A stretch of 64,000 nt of DNA from RYN-133 sp963785425 (GTDB lineage: Bacteria > Actinomycetota > Actinomycetes > Mycobacteriales > Jatrophihabitantaceae), in contig CAWAVG010000003.1 in assembly GCA_963785425.1 (NCBI GenBank), forward strand, positions 496,001 through 560,000. The letters are read 5' to 3'. The first letter of the stretch is position 1, and each line of letters opens with the position of its first letter. Made by a program: the position numbers and the translations under genes. Of this stretch, positions 34,823 through 43,447 are shown piece after piece. Under the pieces are notes generated by a model. The model was not told the origin of the DNA, searched no databases, and saw nothing but the letters and a program-made list of their open reading frames with translations.

Positions 34823-35075
34823 CGACCGAGCGTAACCCGAACTGTGCAACATGTGCTTCAAGTACGCGCGGCAGGCCCGCGACACGAAGATGCACCGCTG
34901 GCCGCGGGGGTGGCCAGCGGTGCCGGGCGAGTCTAGCAAAGTTCCTTGACAGCCAAGTAATCGAGAAATGATGCTATTCATCGAAATGTCTGCTCGGATG
35001 GCGGATTGCTCAGTGTCAAACTAAAGTAAAGATCGACCTCTAGTCGCGCCAGCGACGACGGGAAAGTAGGAACCG
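34823..35075. promoter_or_regulatory. Divergent promoter region between ArsR- and MarR-type genes
   Basis: An AT-richer stretch than its surroundings. A perfect TTGACA (34946-34951) is followed after 17-20 nt by TGATGCTATT, a plausible sigma-70 promoter reading toward the MarR gene. TAAAGT near 35024 may be a second -10. Nothing coding was seen, apart from an in-frame upstream extension of the ArsR-type gene that is not family-like. Confidence 0.5.
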
Positions 35076-35534
35076 ATGTCGAGCCCCCCGCCCTACACGT
35101 CCCAGGAACTGCAAGCCCTCCGCGACGTGGTCACCGCCGTCCACCTGTGGCGCAAGCGGTTCGCCGCCCACCACGGCCTCACCGTGTACGACACCCTCGT
35201 GCTGACCGCCTTGGCCGACGCGCCCGGTGGCGTACCCGCCTCGACCCTTGCCCGGGCCGTCGACATCACGTCGGGGCGCCTCACCGGAACCATCGACCGC
35301 TTCGAGGCGGCCGGGCTCGCCTACCGCCTGCCTAATCCGCAGGACCGGCGCAGCGTGTGCGTCGCGTTGACCGACGCCGGCCGCGAGCTGGCCGCCTGTC
35401 TCGATCACGCGTTGCTGCCGGCAGCCGACGGTGCTGACGACCCGACCTTCCGCGAGGAGTACGTGACGCGCCTGCAGCGGCTCCGCGGCGCCGTCGACGA
35501 GGCCCGGCAGGCGCTGCGCCCGATCGAGGCCTGA
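35076..35534 (+). CDS. MarR-family regulator
   Basis: 152 residues with a MarR winged helix: LWRKRFAAHHGLTVYDTLVLTALADAPGGVPASTLARAVDITSGRLTGTIDRFEAAGLAYRLPNPQDRRSVCVALTDAGREL. DRRSVCVALTDAGREL is the beta-wing signature. The protein probably dimerises through its terminal helices. It is convergent with the dehydratase gene, leaving one base between stops. The target is unknown. ATG 35076 has weak upstream AGGAA. Confidence 0.87.
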   Translation: MSSPPPYTSQELQALRDVVTAVHLWRKRFAAHHGLTVYDTLVLTALADAPGGVPASTLARAVDITSGRLTGTIDRFEAAGLAYRLPNPQDRRSVCVALTDAGRELAACLDHALLPAADGADDPTFREEYVTRLQRLRGAVDEARQALRPIEA

Positions 35535-35535
35535 C

Positions 35536-36519
35536 TCAGCTGCCGACCTGACCGGCAACAAGAGCGGCGAACTGCTCGGAGTCGACGTTGCCGCCTGACA
35601 GCACGACGCCGACGCGGCGCCCCGCGAAGCGGGCCGGGTCGCGCAGCACCGCGGCCAGCCCTATTGCGCCCGAGGGCTCGACGACGAGCTTCGGCCGCTC
35701 GAAGAGCAGGCGCATGGCCGCGACGATCTCTTCGTCGTCGACCAGACACACGTCATCGACCAGTCTTTGGTTGATCGAGAAGGTCAGCTCGCCGGGGATG
35801 TCGACCTGCAACCCGTCGGCGATGGTGCGGGGAACGGCAATGCGTACGCGCTCCCTCTGCGCCAGCGACAGTTGCGTGTCGTTGCCGGACGCCGGTTCGG
35901 CACCGATCAACTCGATGCCGGGATTCAGTTCGCGAGCGGCCACGGCGCACCCGGCCATGAGGCCGCCGCCGCTCATCGGAACCACGAGCACGTCGAGGTC
36001 GCGGCGGTCGGTCAGCAACTCCAGCGCGACGGTGCCCTGGCCCGCCATGATCCGCCAGTCGTCGTACGGGGGGACGGCGATCATGCCCGACTCGTCGGCC
36101 AGGGCGCGCGCCAGCGCCTCACGGTCCTCGGTGTAGCGGTCGTACTCACGCACGGTCGCGCCGTAGCCCTGCGTGGCGGCCCGCTTGGCCGCAGGCGCGT
36201 CCTTCGGCATCAACACGATCGCCTTCGTCCCGATGACCCGGGCCGCGAGCGCGACCGCCTGGGCGTGGTTCCCCGACGACCACGCGCAGACGCCGCGCGC
36301 TCGTTCGTCGTCGCTCAGCTGGGCGATGCGGTTGTAGGCGCCGCGGAACTTGAACGCGCCGGCCCGCTGCAGGTTCTCGGGCTTGAAGACGAGCTGCGCG
36401 CCGCTGATCGCGTCGAGCGCCGTCGACGTGATCGTCGGCGTGCGGTGCGCCACCGAGTCGAGCCGCCCGGCAGCTGCCGTGATGTCGTCGAAGGTGAGCC
36501 CACCGGGTGCTTCGGTCAT
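35536..36519 (-). CDS. Serine/threonine dehydratase
   Basis: 327-residue PLP fold-type II lyase. The PLP lysine lies in AGAFKFRGAYNR, the phosphate-binding SSGNHAQAVALAARV follows, and a glycine loop SGGGLMAGC and a late VLSGGNVD are present. It deaminates threonine or serine to the 2-oxo acid and ammonia. It lacks the ~120-residue ACT regulatory domain of biosynthetic IlvA, so it is likely a catabolic dehydratase (or a related serine racemase). ATG 36519. Adjacent regulators may control it. Confidence 0.9.
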   Translation of the reverse strand: MTEAPGGLTFDDITAAAGRLDSVAHRTPTITSTALDAISGAQLVFKPENLQRAGAFKFRGAYNRIAQLSDDERARGVCAWSSGNHAQAVALAARVIGTKAIVLMPKDAPAAKRAATQGYGATVREYDRYTEDREALARALADESGMIAVPPYDDWRIMAGQGTVALELLTDRRDLDVLVVPMSGGGLMAGCAVAARELNPGIELIGAEPASGNDTQLSLAQRERVRIAVPRTIADGLQVDIPGELTFSINQRLVDDVCLVDDEEIVAAMRLLFERPKLVVEPSGAIGLAAVLRDPARFAGRRVGVVLSGGNVDSEQFAALVAGQVGS

Positions 36520-36570
36520 CCGCCGAACCTACGCGCGGGCGCGCGGACGGGTCGTGGCAAGCTCGGCGGC

Positions 36571-37332
36571 ATGCAGATCGCGGACTCCGTAGCACTGGTC
36601 ACCGGCGGCGCGTCCGGCCTCGGGCTGGCAACCGGGCGTCGCATCGTCGCGGCCGGCGGCCGGGTCGTCCTGCTCGACCTGCCGTCCTCGGCCGGCGAGT
36701 CGGTCGCAAAGGAATTGGGCGACGGTGCGCGCTTCAGCCCGGGTGACGTCACCTCCGCCGATGACGTCACTGCCGCACTCGACATCGCCGCTGAACTCGG
36801 CACCGTCCGCATCGCCGTGAACTGCGCCGGCATCGGCCCGGCAGCGAAGACGTTCGGCAAGAACGGTCCGTTCCCCCTCGACACGTTCAGCAAGGTCGTC
36901 ACCGTCAATCTGATCGGCACGTTCAACGTGATCCGGCTGGCGGCCGAACGCATCGCCGGCGCCGACGAGGTCGACGGCGAGCGCGGCGTCATCGTGAACA
37001 CCGCATCGGTCGCAGCGTTCGACGGCCAGATCGGTCAGGCTGCCTACTCCGCGTCCAAGGGCGGCATCGTCGGCATGACGTTGCCGATCGCGCGCGACCT
37101 CGCGTCGGTGAAGATCCGCGTGGTGACGATCGCGCCCGGACTGTTCGACACTCCCCTGCTCGCCGGCCTGCCCGACGACGCCAAGGCATCACTCGGCACG
37201 CAGGTGCCGCACCCCGCCCGCCTCGGCGCGCCGGACGAGTACGGGCTCATGGCGACGCAAATCATCGAGAACCCCATGCTCAACGGCGAGACGATCCGCC
37301 TCGACGGCGCCATTCGCATGGCGCCGCGCTAG
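36571..37332 (+). CDS. SDR, 3-hydroxyacyl-CoA dehydrogenase (HSD17B10-like)
   Basis: 253 residues. NAD site VTGGASGLGLATGRRI, NCAGIG, and catalytic VIVNTASVAAFDGQIGQAAYSASKGGIVGMTLPIARDL (Ser, Tyr and Lys). The PGLFDTPLL and QVPHPARLGAPDEYGLMATQIIENPMLNGETIRLDGAIRM ending is typical of type II 3-hydroxyacyl-CoA dehydrogenases that act in branched or short fatty-acyl oxidation. ATG 36571 has CAAGCT 7 nt upstream, a leaderless pattern. It is intact, unlike the mft-locus SDR. Confidence 0.9.
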   Translation: MQIADSVALVTGGASGLGLATGRRIVAAGGRVVLLDLPSSAGESVAKELGDGARFSPGDVTSADDVTAALDIAAELGTVRIAVNCAGIGPAAKTFGKNGPFPLDTFSKVVTVNLIGTFNVIRLAAERIAGADEVDGERGVIVNTASVAAFDGQIGQAAYSASKGGIVGMTLPIARDLASVKIRVVTIAPGLFDTPLLAGLPDDAKASLGTQVPHPARLGAPDEYGLMATQIIENPMLNGETIRLDGAIRMAPR

Positions 37333-37348
37333 CGACAGCCGTTCGCCA

Positions 37349-38380
37349 CTACGGCGACCCCGATGCCGGCTGCTGCTGCGTGATGCAGTGGATCCCGCCG
37401 CCGAGGTCGAAGATCGGACGTGCGTCGATCGCCACCACATCGCGGTCGGGGTAGGCGTCGCGCAGGATCGCGGCCGCATCGGCGTCGTTCGGGTCGTCGA
37501 ACGAGCACGCGATGACGGCGCCGTTGACGAGCACGTGGTTGACGTAGCTGAAGTCGACGAATCCGTCGTCGTCGCGCAGCGTGCGGGGTGCCGGCAGGTC
37601 GACGATCTCGAACAGATTCCCCTGCGCATCACGTGCCTGCGACAGCAGTGCACGCAGTTCGGCAGTGACGTCGTGGTCGGGATGGGCCGGGTCGCGCTGG
37701 TCGTGCAGCAGCAAGCGTCCCGGCGCCGGGATCGTCGCGACGATGTCGACGTGCCCGCGCGTGCCCAAGTCAGCCGAGTCGCGGGTCAGGCCGCGCGGCA
37801 GCCAGATCACCGTGGTCGCCCCGATGGTTCGGGCGAGCTGGGCCTCGACCTCGGCCTTGGTGATGCCGGGATTGCGGCCGGGGTCGAGCTGCACGGTCTC
37901 GGTGACGAGCACGGTGCCCAGACCGTCGACGTGAATCCCGCCGCCCTCGTTGACGAGCGTGGAGTCGACCCGTTCCGCGCCGGCCCATTCGGCTATGGCG
38001 GGTGCCAGTGTGCTGTCGCGTTCCCAGCTCGCCCACTTCTGCTGTCCCCAGCCGTTGAACGTCCAGGTGACCGCACCGAGGCGACCGTCTGCCCCGCGCA
38101 CGAACGTCGGGCCGGCATCACGGACCCACGCGTCGTCGATCTCGCGCACCCGCAGCTCGACGCCAGTGCCCAGGTGACGCCGGGCGGCGTCGACGGCTGT
38201 CGGGTCGACGACCACGGTGACCGGCTCGTAGTCGGACGCCGCGTTGGCGACCGCCGCCCACGACCGGCGCGCCGTCTCGGCGGATTCCGCCGTGTCGCCG
38301 AGGACGTATCCGCGTGAAGGCCAGCTCATCCACAGCCGTTCCTGCGGCGCGCCTTCGGCCGGCATCAGCCAGTCGCTCAC
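37349..38380 (-). CDS. aguA: Agmatine deiminase
   Basis: 343 residues of the peptidyl-arginine/agmatine deiminase family, hydrolysing agmatine to N-carbamoylputrescine. The catalytic cysteine is in the C-terminal GGGIHCITQQQPA motif. DDAWVRDAGPTFV, NGWG and LVNEGGGIHVDGLGT (Asp, His) complete the active site. The start GTG 38380 overlaps the AguB stop (GTGA), so the two sequential enzymes are translationally coupled. Confidence 0.93.
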   Translation of the reverse strand: MSDWLMPAEGAPQERLWMSWPSRGYVLGDTAESAETARRSWAAVANAASDYEPVTVVVDPTAVDAARRHLGTGVELRVREIDDAWVRDAGPTFVRGADGRLGAVTWTFNGWGQQKWASWERDSTLAPAIAEWAGAERVDSTLVNEGGGIHVDGLGTVLVTETVQLDPGRNPGITKAEVEAQLARTIGATTVIWLPRGLTRDSADLGTRGHVDIVATIPAPGRLLLHDQRDPAHPDHDVTAELRALLSQARDAQGNLFEIVDLPAPRTLRDDDGFVDFSYVNHVLVNGAVIACSFDDPNDADAAAILRDAYPDRDVVAIDARPIFDLGGGIHCITQQQPASGSP

Positions 38381-39354
38381 CGGGCGGCACCGTAGGGCTG
38401 GTCGGGATCGACGGGGCGCGTCAGCGCACCGTAGGTGTCGGGGCGGCGGGTGCGCAGGAACGGGAACAGATCGAGCCAGTCCTCGCGCTGCGCAAGGTCG
38501 AGATCGGTGACCAGCACGCACGACTCGTCGCGCGGCGCCTGCACCAGGATGCGGCCGTAGGGGTCGGACACGAAAGACGAACCGTAGAAGACGTTGCCCG
38601 GCGTGCCGTCGGGCCGGATCTCGGCGCCGGTGCGGTTGGGCACGACCATGAACAGCCCGTTCGCGATGCCGTTGCCGACGATCACCTGCTGCCACAGCGG
38701 TTGCGTGTCGAAGTCGGGGTGGTCGGGTTCGGATCCGATCGCGGTCGGATAGACCACGACGTTGGCGCCGGCCAGGGAGTAGGCGCGCGCCACCTCGGGG
38801 AACCACTCGTCCCAGCAGGTGGGTAGGCCGAGGCGCAGCCCGGCCACGTCGTAGACGGGATACGGATCGTCGGCCGGCCCGGCGCGGAAGTAGTGGTCCT
38901 CGTAGTAGCCGGCGGTCACCGGGATGTGCAGCTTGTTCGTCGCCGCGAGCAGCTCGCCGTCGGGGCTCACGACGACCGCGGTGTTCAGGCCGAGCCCGTC
39001 CGAACCGGCGGCACGGCGGAACACCGAGGTGTGCACGGGCACGCCCGTCCGTTTCGCGGCGGCGCGGGCGAAGCCGAGCGTGGGACCGGACTCGAGATCC
39101 TCCGCCAGCTCGGTCGCGTCGTCCGGCAGCACGTCGGCCGGGTAGCGCAGCAATGTCACCTCGGGCAGGAACACGATCTGCGCCCCGGCTTCGACGGCCG
39201 CGTCGACGGCCTCGTCGAGCCACTCGACGAGACCGTCGGCCGCCCAGGAGTGCTGCACCACGCCGATGCGTACCGGGGCGGTGGTGGGCGCATGCACCCG
39301 GGCGAGCGACGGCGGCGGTACGGGCGCACCCGTGATCACGGAGATCTGCGGCAT
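38377..39354 (-). CDS. aguB: N-carbamoylputrescine amidase
   Basis: 325-residue nitrilase-superfamily enzyme that hydrolyses N-carbamoylputrescine to putrescine, CO2 and ammonia. The catalytic Glu-Lys-Cys triad sits in VFLPEVTLLRYP, ATNKLHIPVT and LPTCWDEWFPEVAR, with YYEDHYFRAG typical of the AguB group. ATG 39354 is chosen because GATGCT lies 6 nt upstream (leaderless). An upstream in-frame ATG at 39381 would add nine residues. With aguA it completes the agmatine route to putrescine. Confidence 0.93.
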   Translation of the reverse strand: MPQISVITGAPVPPPSLARVHAPTTAPVRIGVVQHSWAADGLVEWLDEAVDAAVEAGAQIVFLPEVTLLRYPADVLPDDATELAEDLESGPTLGFARAAAKRTGVPVHTSVFRRAAGSDGLGLNTAVVVSPDGELLAATNKLHIPVTAGYYEDHYFRAGPADDPYPVYDVAGLRLGLPTCWDEWFPEVARAYSLAGANVVVYPTAIGSEPDHPDFDTQPLWQQVIVGNGIANGLFMVVPNRTGAEIRPDGTPGNVFYGSSFVSDPYGRILVQAPRDESCVLVTDLDLAQREDWLDLFPFLRTRRPDTYGALTRPVDPDQPYGAAR

Positions 39355-39396
39355 GCCTTCAGCATCCCAGCCCCTGGTCATGCCCTGTCGCGCGAG

Positions 39397-40758
39397 CTAC
39401 CCGACCGCGACCGGCGGCAGTGACGCGAGCGCGGCGTCGAGCGCGGTCGCGTCCAGATCGCGGTCGACCATCGTCCCGGACAGATAGGCGTCGTAGGCCG
39501 GCAGATCGAGGTGGGCGTGACCGCACAGCGCCGTGAGGATCACCTTCGACTCGCCCGTCTCCTTGCACCGCAACGCTTCCTCGATCGTCGCCGCGAGGGC
39601 GTGCGTCGGCTCGGGCGCGGGGACGATGCCCTCGGTGCGCGCGAACTGCACGCCGGCCGCGAAGCACTCGCTCTGCGGCTTGGCGATCGCTTCGAGCAGG
39701 CCGAGCTCTTTGAGGTGGCTGATCAGCGGGCTCATCCCGTGATAGCGCAGGCCTCCGGCGTGAATCGGATCGGGGACGAAGTCGTGGCCGAGCGAGTGCA
39801 TCTTCATCAGCGGCGTCATGCCTGCGGTGTCGCCGAAGTCGTAGGCGTAGACGCCGCGCGTCAGCGACGGGCACGCCGCCGGCTCGACCGCTCGGATCGT
39901 CGGCGCCATGCGACCGGCCAACTTCTCGCGCAGGAACGGGAAGGCCAGGCCCCCGAAGTTCGATCCGCCGCCGGTGCAGCCGACGATGACATCGGGCTGC
40001 TCGCCGGCCTTTGCCATCTGCAGCAGCGCCTCCTCGCCGATGATCGTCTGGTGCAGCAGCACGTGGTTGAGCACGCTGCCGAGGGCGTAGTTCGTGTCGG
40101 CGTTCTGCGCGGCCACCTCGACGGCCTCGCTGATCGCGATGCCGAGCGAGCCGGTCGAGTCCGGGTGCTCGGCGAGGATCCTGCGGCCGGCCTCGGTGAG
40201 GTCCGACGGCGACGGATGGATCGTGCCGCCGAAGACCTCGATCATCATCTTGCGGTACGGCTTCTGGTCGTAGGACGCACGAACCTGCCACACCTCGCAG
40301 TCGAGTCCGAACTGCGCGCAGGCGAACGCGAGCGCCGTCCCCCACTGCCCGGCGCCGGTCTCGGTGGTGAGCCGCCGGATGCCGGCCTGCGCGTTGTAGT
40401 ACGCCTGCGGCACCGCGGTGTTCGGCTTGTGCGAGCCGGCCGGCGAGACACCCTCGTACTTGTAGTAGATGTGCGCGGGAGTTCCGAGGGCCTTCTCGAG
40501 CCGGTGCGCTCGGTAGAGCGGCGACGGCCGCCAGAGCTTGTAGACGTCGAGGACGGGACCGGGGATGTCGACGTAGCTGTCGGTCGTGACCTCTTGCATG
40601 ATCAGGTCCATCGGGAACAGCGGCGCGAGATCGTCCGGCCCCACCGGCTGCAACGTGCCGGGGTGCAACACCGGCGGCGGCGGCTCGGGCAGGTCGGGGA
40701 TGACGTTGTACCACTGGGTCGGCATCTCGGACTCGTCCAGGAGGAACTTGGTCGTCAT
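39397..40758 (-). CDS. trpB: TrpB-like PLP enzyme (TrpB2 type)
   Basis: 453 residues, longer than canonical TrpB (~400) as expected for the TrpB2 group. The PLP lysine is in PAGSHKPNTAVPQAYY. GSNFGGLAFPFLREK, TETGAGQWGTALAFAC and LRYHGMSPLISHL are family motifs. It joins indole to serine to give tryptophan and often occurs without TrpA. No trpA is nearby, so it may salvage indole or serve another serine-linked reaction. ATG 40758. It lies between aguAB and the nitroreductase gene but is a separate unit. Confidence 0.9.
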   Translation of the reverse strand: MTTKFLLDESEMPTQWYNVIPDLPEPPPPVLHPGTLQPVGPDDLAPLFPMDLIMQEVTTDSYVDIPGPVLDVYKLWRPSPLYRAHRLEKALGTPAHIYYKYEGVSPAGSHKPNTAVPQAYYNAQAGIRRLTTETGAGQWGTALAFACAQFGLDCEVWQVRASYDQKPYRKMMIEVFGGTIHPSPSDLTEAGRRILAEHPDSTGSLGIAISEAVEVAAQNADTNYALGSVLNHVLLHQTIIGEEALLQMAKAGEQPDVIVGCTGGGSNFGGLAFPFLREKLAGRMAPTIRAVEPAACPSLTRGVYAYDFGDTAGMTPLMKMHSLGHDFVPDPIHAGGLRYHGMSPLISHLKELGLLEAIAKPQSECFAAGVQFARTEGIVPAPEPTHALAATIEEALRCKETGESKVILTALCGHAHLDLPAYDAYLSGTMVDRDLDATALDAALASLPPVAVG

Positions 40759-40891
40759 GCCCCGGATGCTCCCACGCACCGGCCGCGGTTACGAGACCCC
40801 GAGAAGCAAGTGCAGTCAGGATTCGCGGACGGACTCGGTCACCGCACGCGGCGATCCCCGCCTGATTCCCTACGGCGACACGGTTGAGGCG

Positions 40892-41407
40892 CTACTTCTG
40901 CGCCGGTGATGCGTCGAGACGGTGCCAGCGCACGATGCAGAAGCCGTGGGCGATCGCGGCAGTCAGTGGTTCGATCTCGAAGGTCCCGTCCTCGGCCCGC
41001 GGAAGGGGCACGAACCTGACCAGCCTCGGGTTGAGTTGCGTCATGCGCTGTAAGAGCAGATTCACCTCGGCCGGGTCGTCGACGAGTTCGGGTCGCAACG
41101 GCACGGTGCGACCACGCAAGCGGCTCGAGACCGGGGTCCCGCCGGCCAGGGACAGCGTCCAGTTCCCGCCACCGGGCGTGAGCAACGTGTCGCCTGCCCC
41201 CGTGGCAGGGTCGATGACGTAGCTCAACGGCTGGCGGTAGCGTTTGCCCGTCTTCCGGCCGGTGTAGGTCACGAGCATCAACTTGCTGCTCAACGGCGTG
41301 CGGAACGGAACGGACAGCAGCACGCGCATGATGACGTTGACACGGCGCATCGTCTTGCGGCGCCGGGCCGCGGCTCGTGCGGCGATGCCGGTTCCGGACG
41401 TGGTCAT
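40892..41407 (-). CDS. Deazaflavin (F420)-type nitroreductase family protein
   Basis: 171 residues of the DUF385/Ddn-like split-barrel family: KLMLVTYTGRKTGKRYRQPLSYV, LLTPGGGNWTLSLAGGTPVSSRLRGRTVPLRPELV. These actinobacterial proteins use F420H2 or bind flavins. A basic N-terminal helix (ARAAARRRKTMRRVNVIMRVLL) may contact membrane or nucleic acid. It is coupled to a MarR regulator by an ATGA overlap, so it is probably induced by the regulator's ligand. Confidence 0.85.
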   Translation of the reverse strand: MTTSGTGIAARAAARRRKTMRRVNVIMRVLLSVPFRTPLSSKLMLVTYTGRKTGKRYRQPLSYVIDPATGAGDTLLTPGGGNWTLSLAGGTPVSSRLRGRTVPLRPELVDDPAEVNLLLQRMTQLNPRLVRFVPLPRAEDGTFEIEPLTAAIAHGFCIVRWHRLDASPAQK

Positions 41408-41889
41408 GACGGATCCTCCTTGAGTGCAGTGCTGTTGTCCCGTAGCCGGACGAGCAGGCGCCGCAGGGTGATCACCTGCGCGTCGCTCATGCCGTGGCGC
41501 AACCGGGCGTCGAACGCACCTGCGGCGGCACGCATGGCCATGAAGGCCTGACGCCCGTCGACCGTGAGCGACAGGGATCGCACACGACGGTTGCCCGGAT
41601 CGACACTGCGGACGACCAGGCCACCCTGTTCCAGGCGGTCGAGGTGGTGCACGAGGGTTGCTCCGGTGATGCCGACGTGCTCAGCTATCGCAGCCTGTGT
41701 CGTCCCTGCGCCGCTCACGATCGCCAACAGGATCAGCCAGGTGGGCCGAGAACCGCCGACAGCGACCAGCGCTCGGTCGAAGGCCTCCTCCACTCTGCGT
41801 CCGGCCTGCGCTGCAAGCAGACCGATCGGCGCCTCGCGCGGCGGGCCGCCCACGGGCGGGAGGGTGATCTTCTTTGCCCCGGCCTTCAT
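41404..41889 (-). CDS. MarR-family regulator of the nitroreductase gene
   Basis: 161 residues with a MarR winged helix: SRPTWLILLAIVSGAGTTQAAIAEHVGITGATLVHHLDRLEQGGLVVRSVDPGNRRVRSLSLTVDGRQAF. It is the first gene of a two-gene operon, with its ATGA stop/start overlap leading into the nitroreductase. ATG 41889 has TAATGT 7 nt upstream. The promoter contains an imperfect palindrome at 41893-41918 that probably is its own operator. Confidence 0.88.
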   Translation of the reverse strand: MKAGAKKITLPPVGGPPREAPIGLLAAQAGRRVEEAFDRALVAVGGSRPTWLILLAIVSGAGTTQAAIAEHVGITGATLVHHLDRLEQGGLVVRSVDPGNRRVRSLSLTVDGRQAFMAMRAAAGAFDARLRHGMSDAQVITLRRLLVRLRDNSTALKEDPS

Positions 41890-41892
41890 CGG

Positions 41893-41918
41893 CTAAACAT
41901 TAGATTACGAACGGTTAG
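41893..41918. promoter_or_regulatory. Candidate MarR operator with -10 TAATGT
   Basis: CTAA at 41893 and TTAG at 41915 end an imperfect 26-bp palindrome. It overlaps TAATGT, placed 7 nt before the regulator's ATG. Autoregulation is inferred from position. Confidence 0.4.
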
Positions 41919-42111
41919 GCGTCAATCGGTCCTGACAGGACTTGCGTTGGTGGTATTCGTGAGGGTTGATTCAGGAGGCACAGTGAGACTTCTGCGCAAC
42001 GTCCGGGGCATCACGAACCCGAGCACGTCGTCTCCGAAGACCGCTGGAAGCAGTTCCTCTGAGCCGTCAAACAGCACTACACCGTGTAATGCTGGACGCG
42101 TGGTATTCAAC

Positions 42112-42336
42112 ATGAATGTCGGGGGCGGGAAGTCGATCTTCGCTCAGTCGTCCTCGCGGGTGAACGAGGTCGATGCCGAGTTGCGCGACAAGCACACCGG
42201 CAAACCTGCCGAGGACATCAAGCCGCTCGCCGTCCTCGCGCTCCGACGAATCGGTGTCAGCCTGTCCGACGCGGAGCTGGTCGCCTACGCGGACGCCGTC
42301 TCGCGCGGCGAGAAGTTCCAGTTCCACCCCAACTGA
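42112..42336 (+). CDS. Small hypothetical protein
   Basis: 74 residues starting NVGGGKSIFAQSSSRVNEVDAELRDKH and ending VSLSDAELVAYADAVSRGEKFQFHPN. The composition is that of a soluble, charged protein and the frame is open only here. No family was recognised. Upstream (41919-42111) is AT-richer and holds no convincing gene. The 199 nt after it, before pstB, contain a perfect ATTCCATGGAAT palindrome at 42411-42422 and no coding signal. Confidence 0.55.
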   Translation: MNVGGGKSIFAQSSSRVNEVDAELRDKHTGKPAEDIKPLAVLALRRIGVSLSDAELVAYADAVSRGEKFQFHPN

Positions 42337-42535
42337 CGGTACGTCGCATTCGTCGATCTTCTTGCGTTGCGAGCCGTCGGATGCGCAGCACGTGTTGCAG
42401 TCCTTGAACGAGATTCCATGGAATGACACTGCGACAGCGGAGGACTACCGTCCGCCGAATCAGTCAGTGGATTCGTCACGTCGACCACTAGATCCAAGTA
42501 GGCCGCTGGTTCGCGCCGGCCGGCCTGCGGGAGGA

Positions 42536-43426
42536 TCAGCCGAAGCGGCCGTTCACGTAGTCGGCGGTCCGTGAATCGACCGGTGCCTCGAACAACTGGC
42601 GGGTCTGGCCGGCCTCGACGATGTGGCCCGGGGTGTCCGCGGTGGCCAGGAAGAACGCGCAGCGGTCGGAGATGCGGGCCGCTTGCTGCATGTTGTGCGT
42701 GACGATCACGATCGTCACCTGACCGCGCAGCTCCGTGATCGTGTCTTCCACGCGTCGCGTGGAGGTCGGGTCGAGGGCCGAGCAGGGCTCGTCCATCAGC
42801 AGCACGTCCGGCGAGACTGCGAGCGAGCGCGCGATACACAGCCGCTGTTGCTGGCCACCGGAAAGTGCACCGCCGGGCTGGCGCAGGCGGTCCTTCACTT
42901 CGGCCCACAGTCCCGCGCGGTTGAGGCTCGTCTCGACGACCTCGTCCTTGTTCACGCCCTTGATGCCGGCGAGCTTCAGCCCGCTCGCGACGTTGTCGTA
43001 GATCGACATCGTCGGGAACGGGTTCGGCTTCTGGAAGACCATGCCGATGCGGCGGCGCACGTCGGCGGGCAGCCGCTTCGACTGGTAGATGTCCGTGCCG
43101 CCGAGCAGCACCTCCCCCGCCAGCGACGCGCCGCGGTTCATCTCATGCATGCGGTTCATGATCCGCAGGAACGTCGACTTGCCACAGCCGGACGGACCGA
43201 TCAGCGCGGTCACCCCACCGGGACGCATCATGAGCGAGACCCGGTCGAGCACCTTGTGCGAGCCGAACCAGGCCGAGACCGCGCGCGCCTCGAGCCCGGC
43301 CGGCGGCCGGTAATGGGCAGCCTGGTCGGCGACCTCGGGCGGCGGTTCGGCAGTCATCGGAACGAGCACCTGGGTCGCCGCCGGATCGGCATGGCCCGCC
43401 CCGTTCATCACAAGTCCGTCAGTCAT
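42536..43426 (-). CDS. pstB: Phosphate ABC transporter ATP-binding protein PstB
   Basis: 296 residues. An extra N-terminal ~45-residue polar segment precedes the ATPase domain. Walker A is GPSGCGKST, the signature is LSGGQQQRLCIARSLA, and Walker B is VLLMDEPCSALDP. FLRIMNRMHE and NPFPTMSIYDNVASGLKL are PstB hallmarks. It powers phosphate import through PstC and PstA. It is last in the pst operon, 21 nt after the sortase-like gene. Confidence 0.95.
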   Translation of the reverse strand: MTDGLVMNGAGHADPAATQVLVPMTAEPPPEVADQAAHYRPPAGLEARAVSAWFGSHKVLDRVSLMMRPGGVTALIGPSGCGKSTFLRIMNRMHEMNRGASLAGEVLLGGTDIYQSKRLPADVRRRIGMVFQKPNPFPTMSIYDNVASGLKLAGIKGVNKDEVVETSLNRAGLWAEVKDRLRQPGGALSGGQQQRLCIARSLAVSPDVLLMDEPCSALDPTSTRRVEDTITELRGQVTIVIVTHNMQQAARISDRCAFFLATADTPGHIVEAGQTRQLFEAPVDSRTADYVNGRFG

Positions 43427-43447
43427 CGCAGTCGCTTCCTGGTTGCG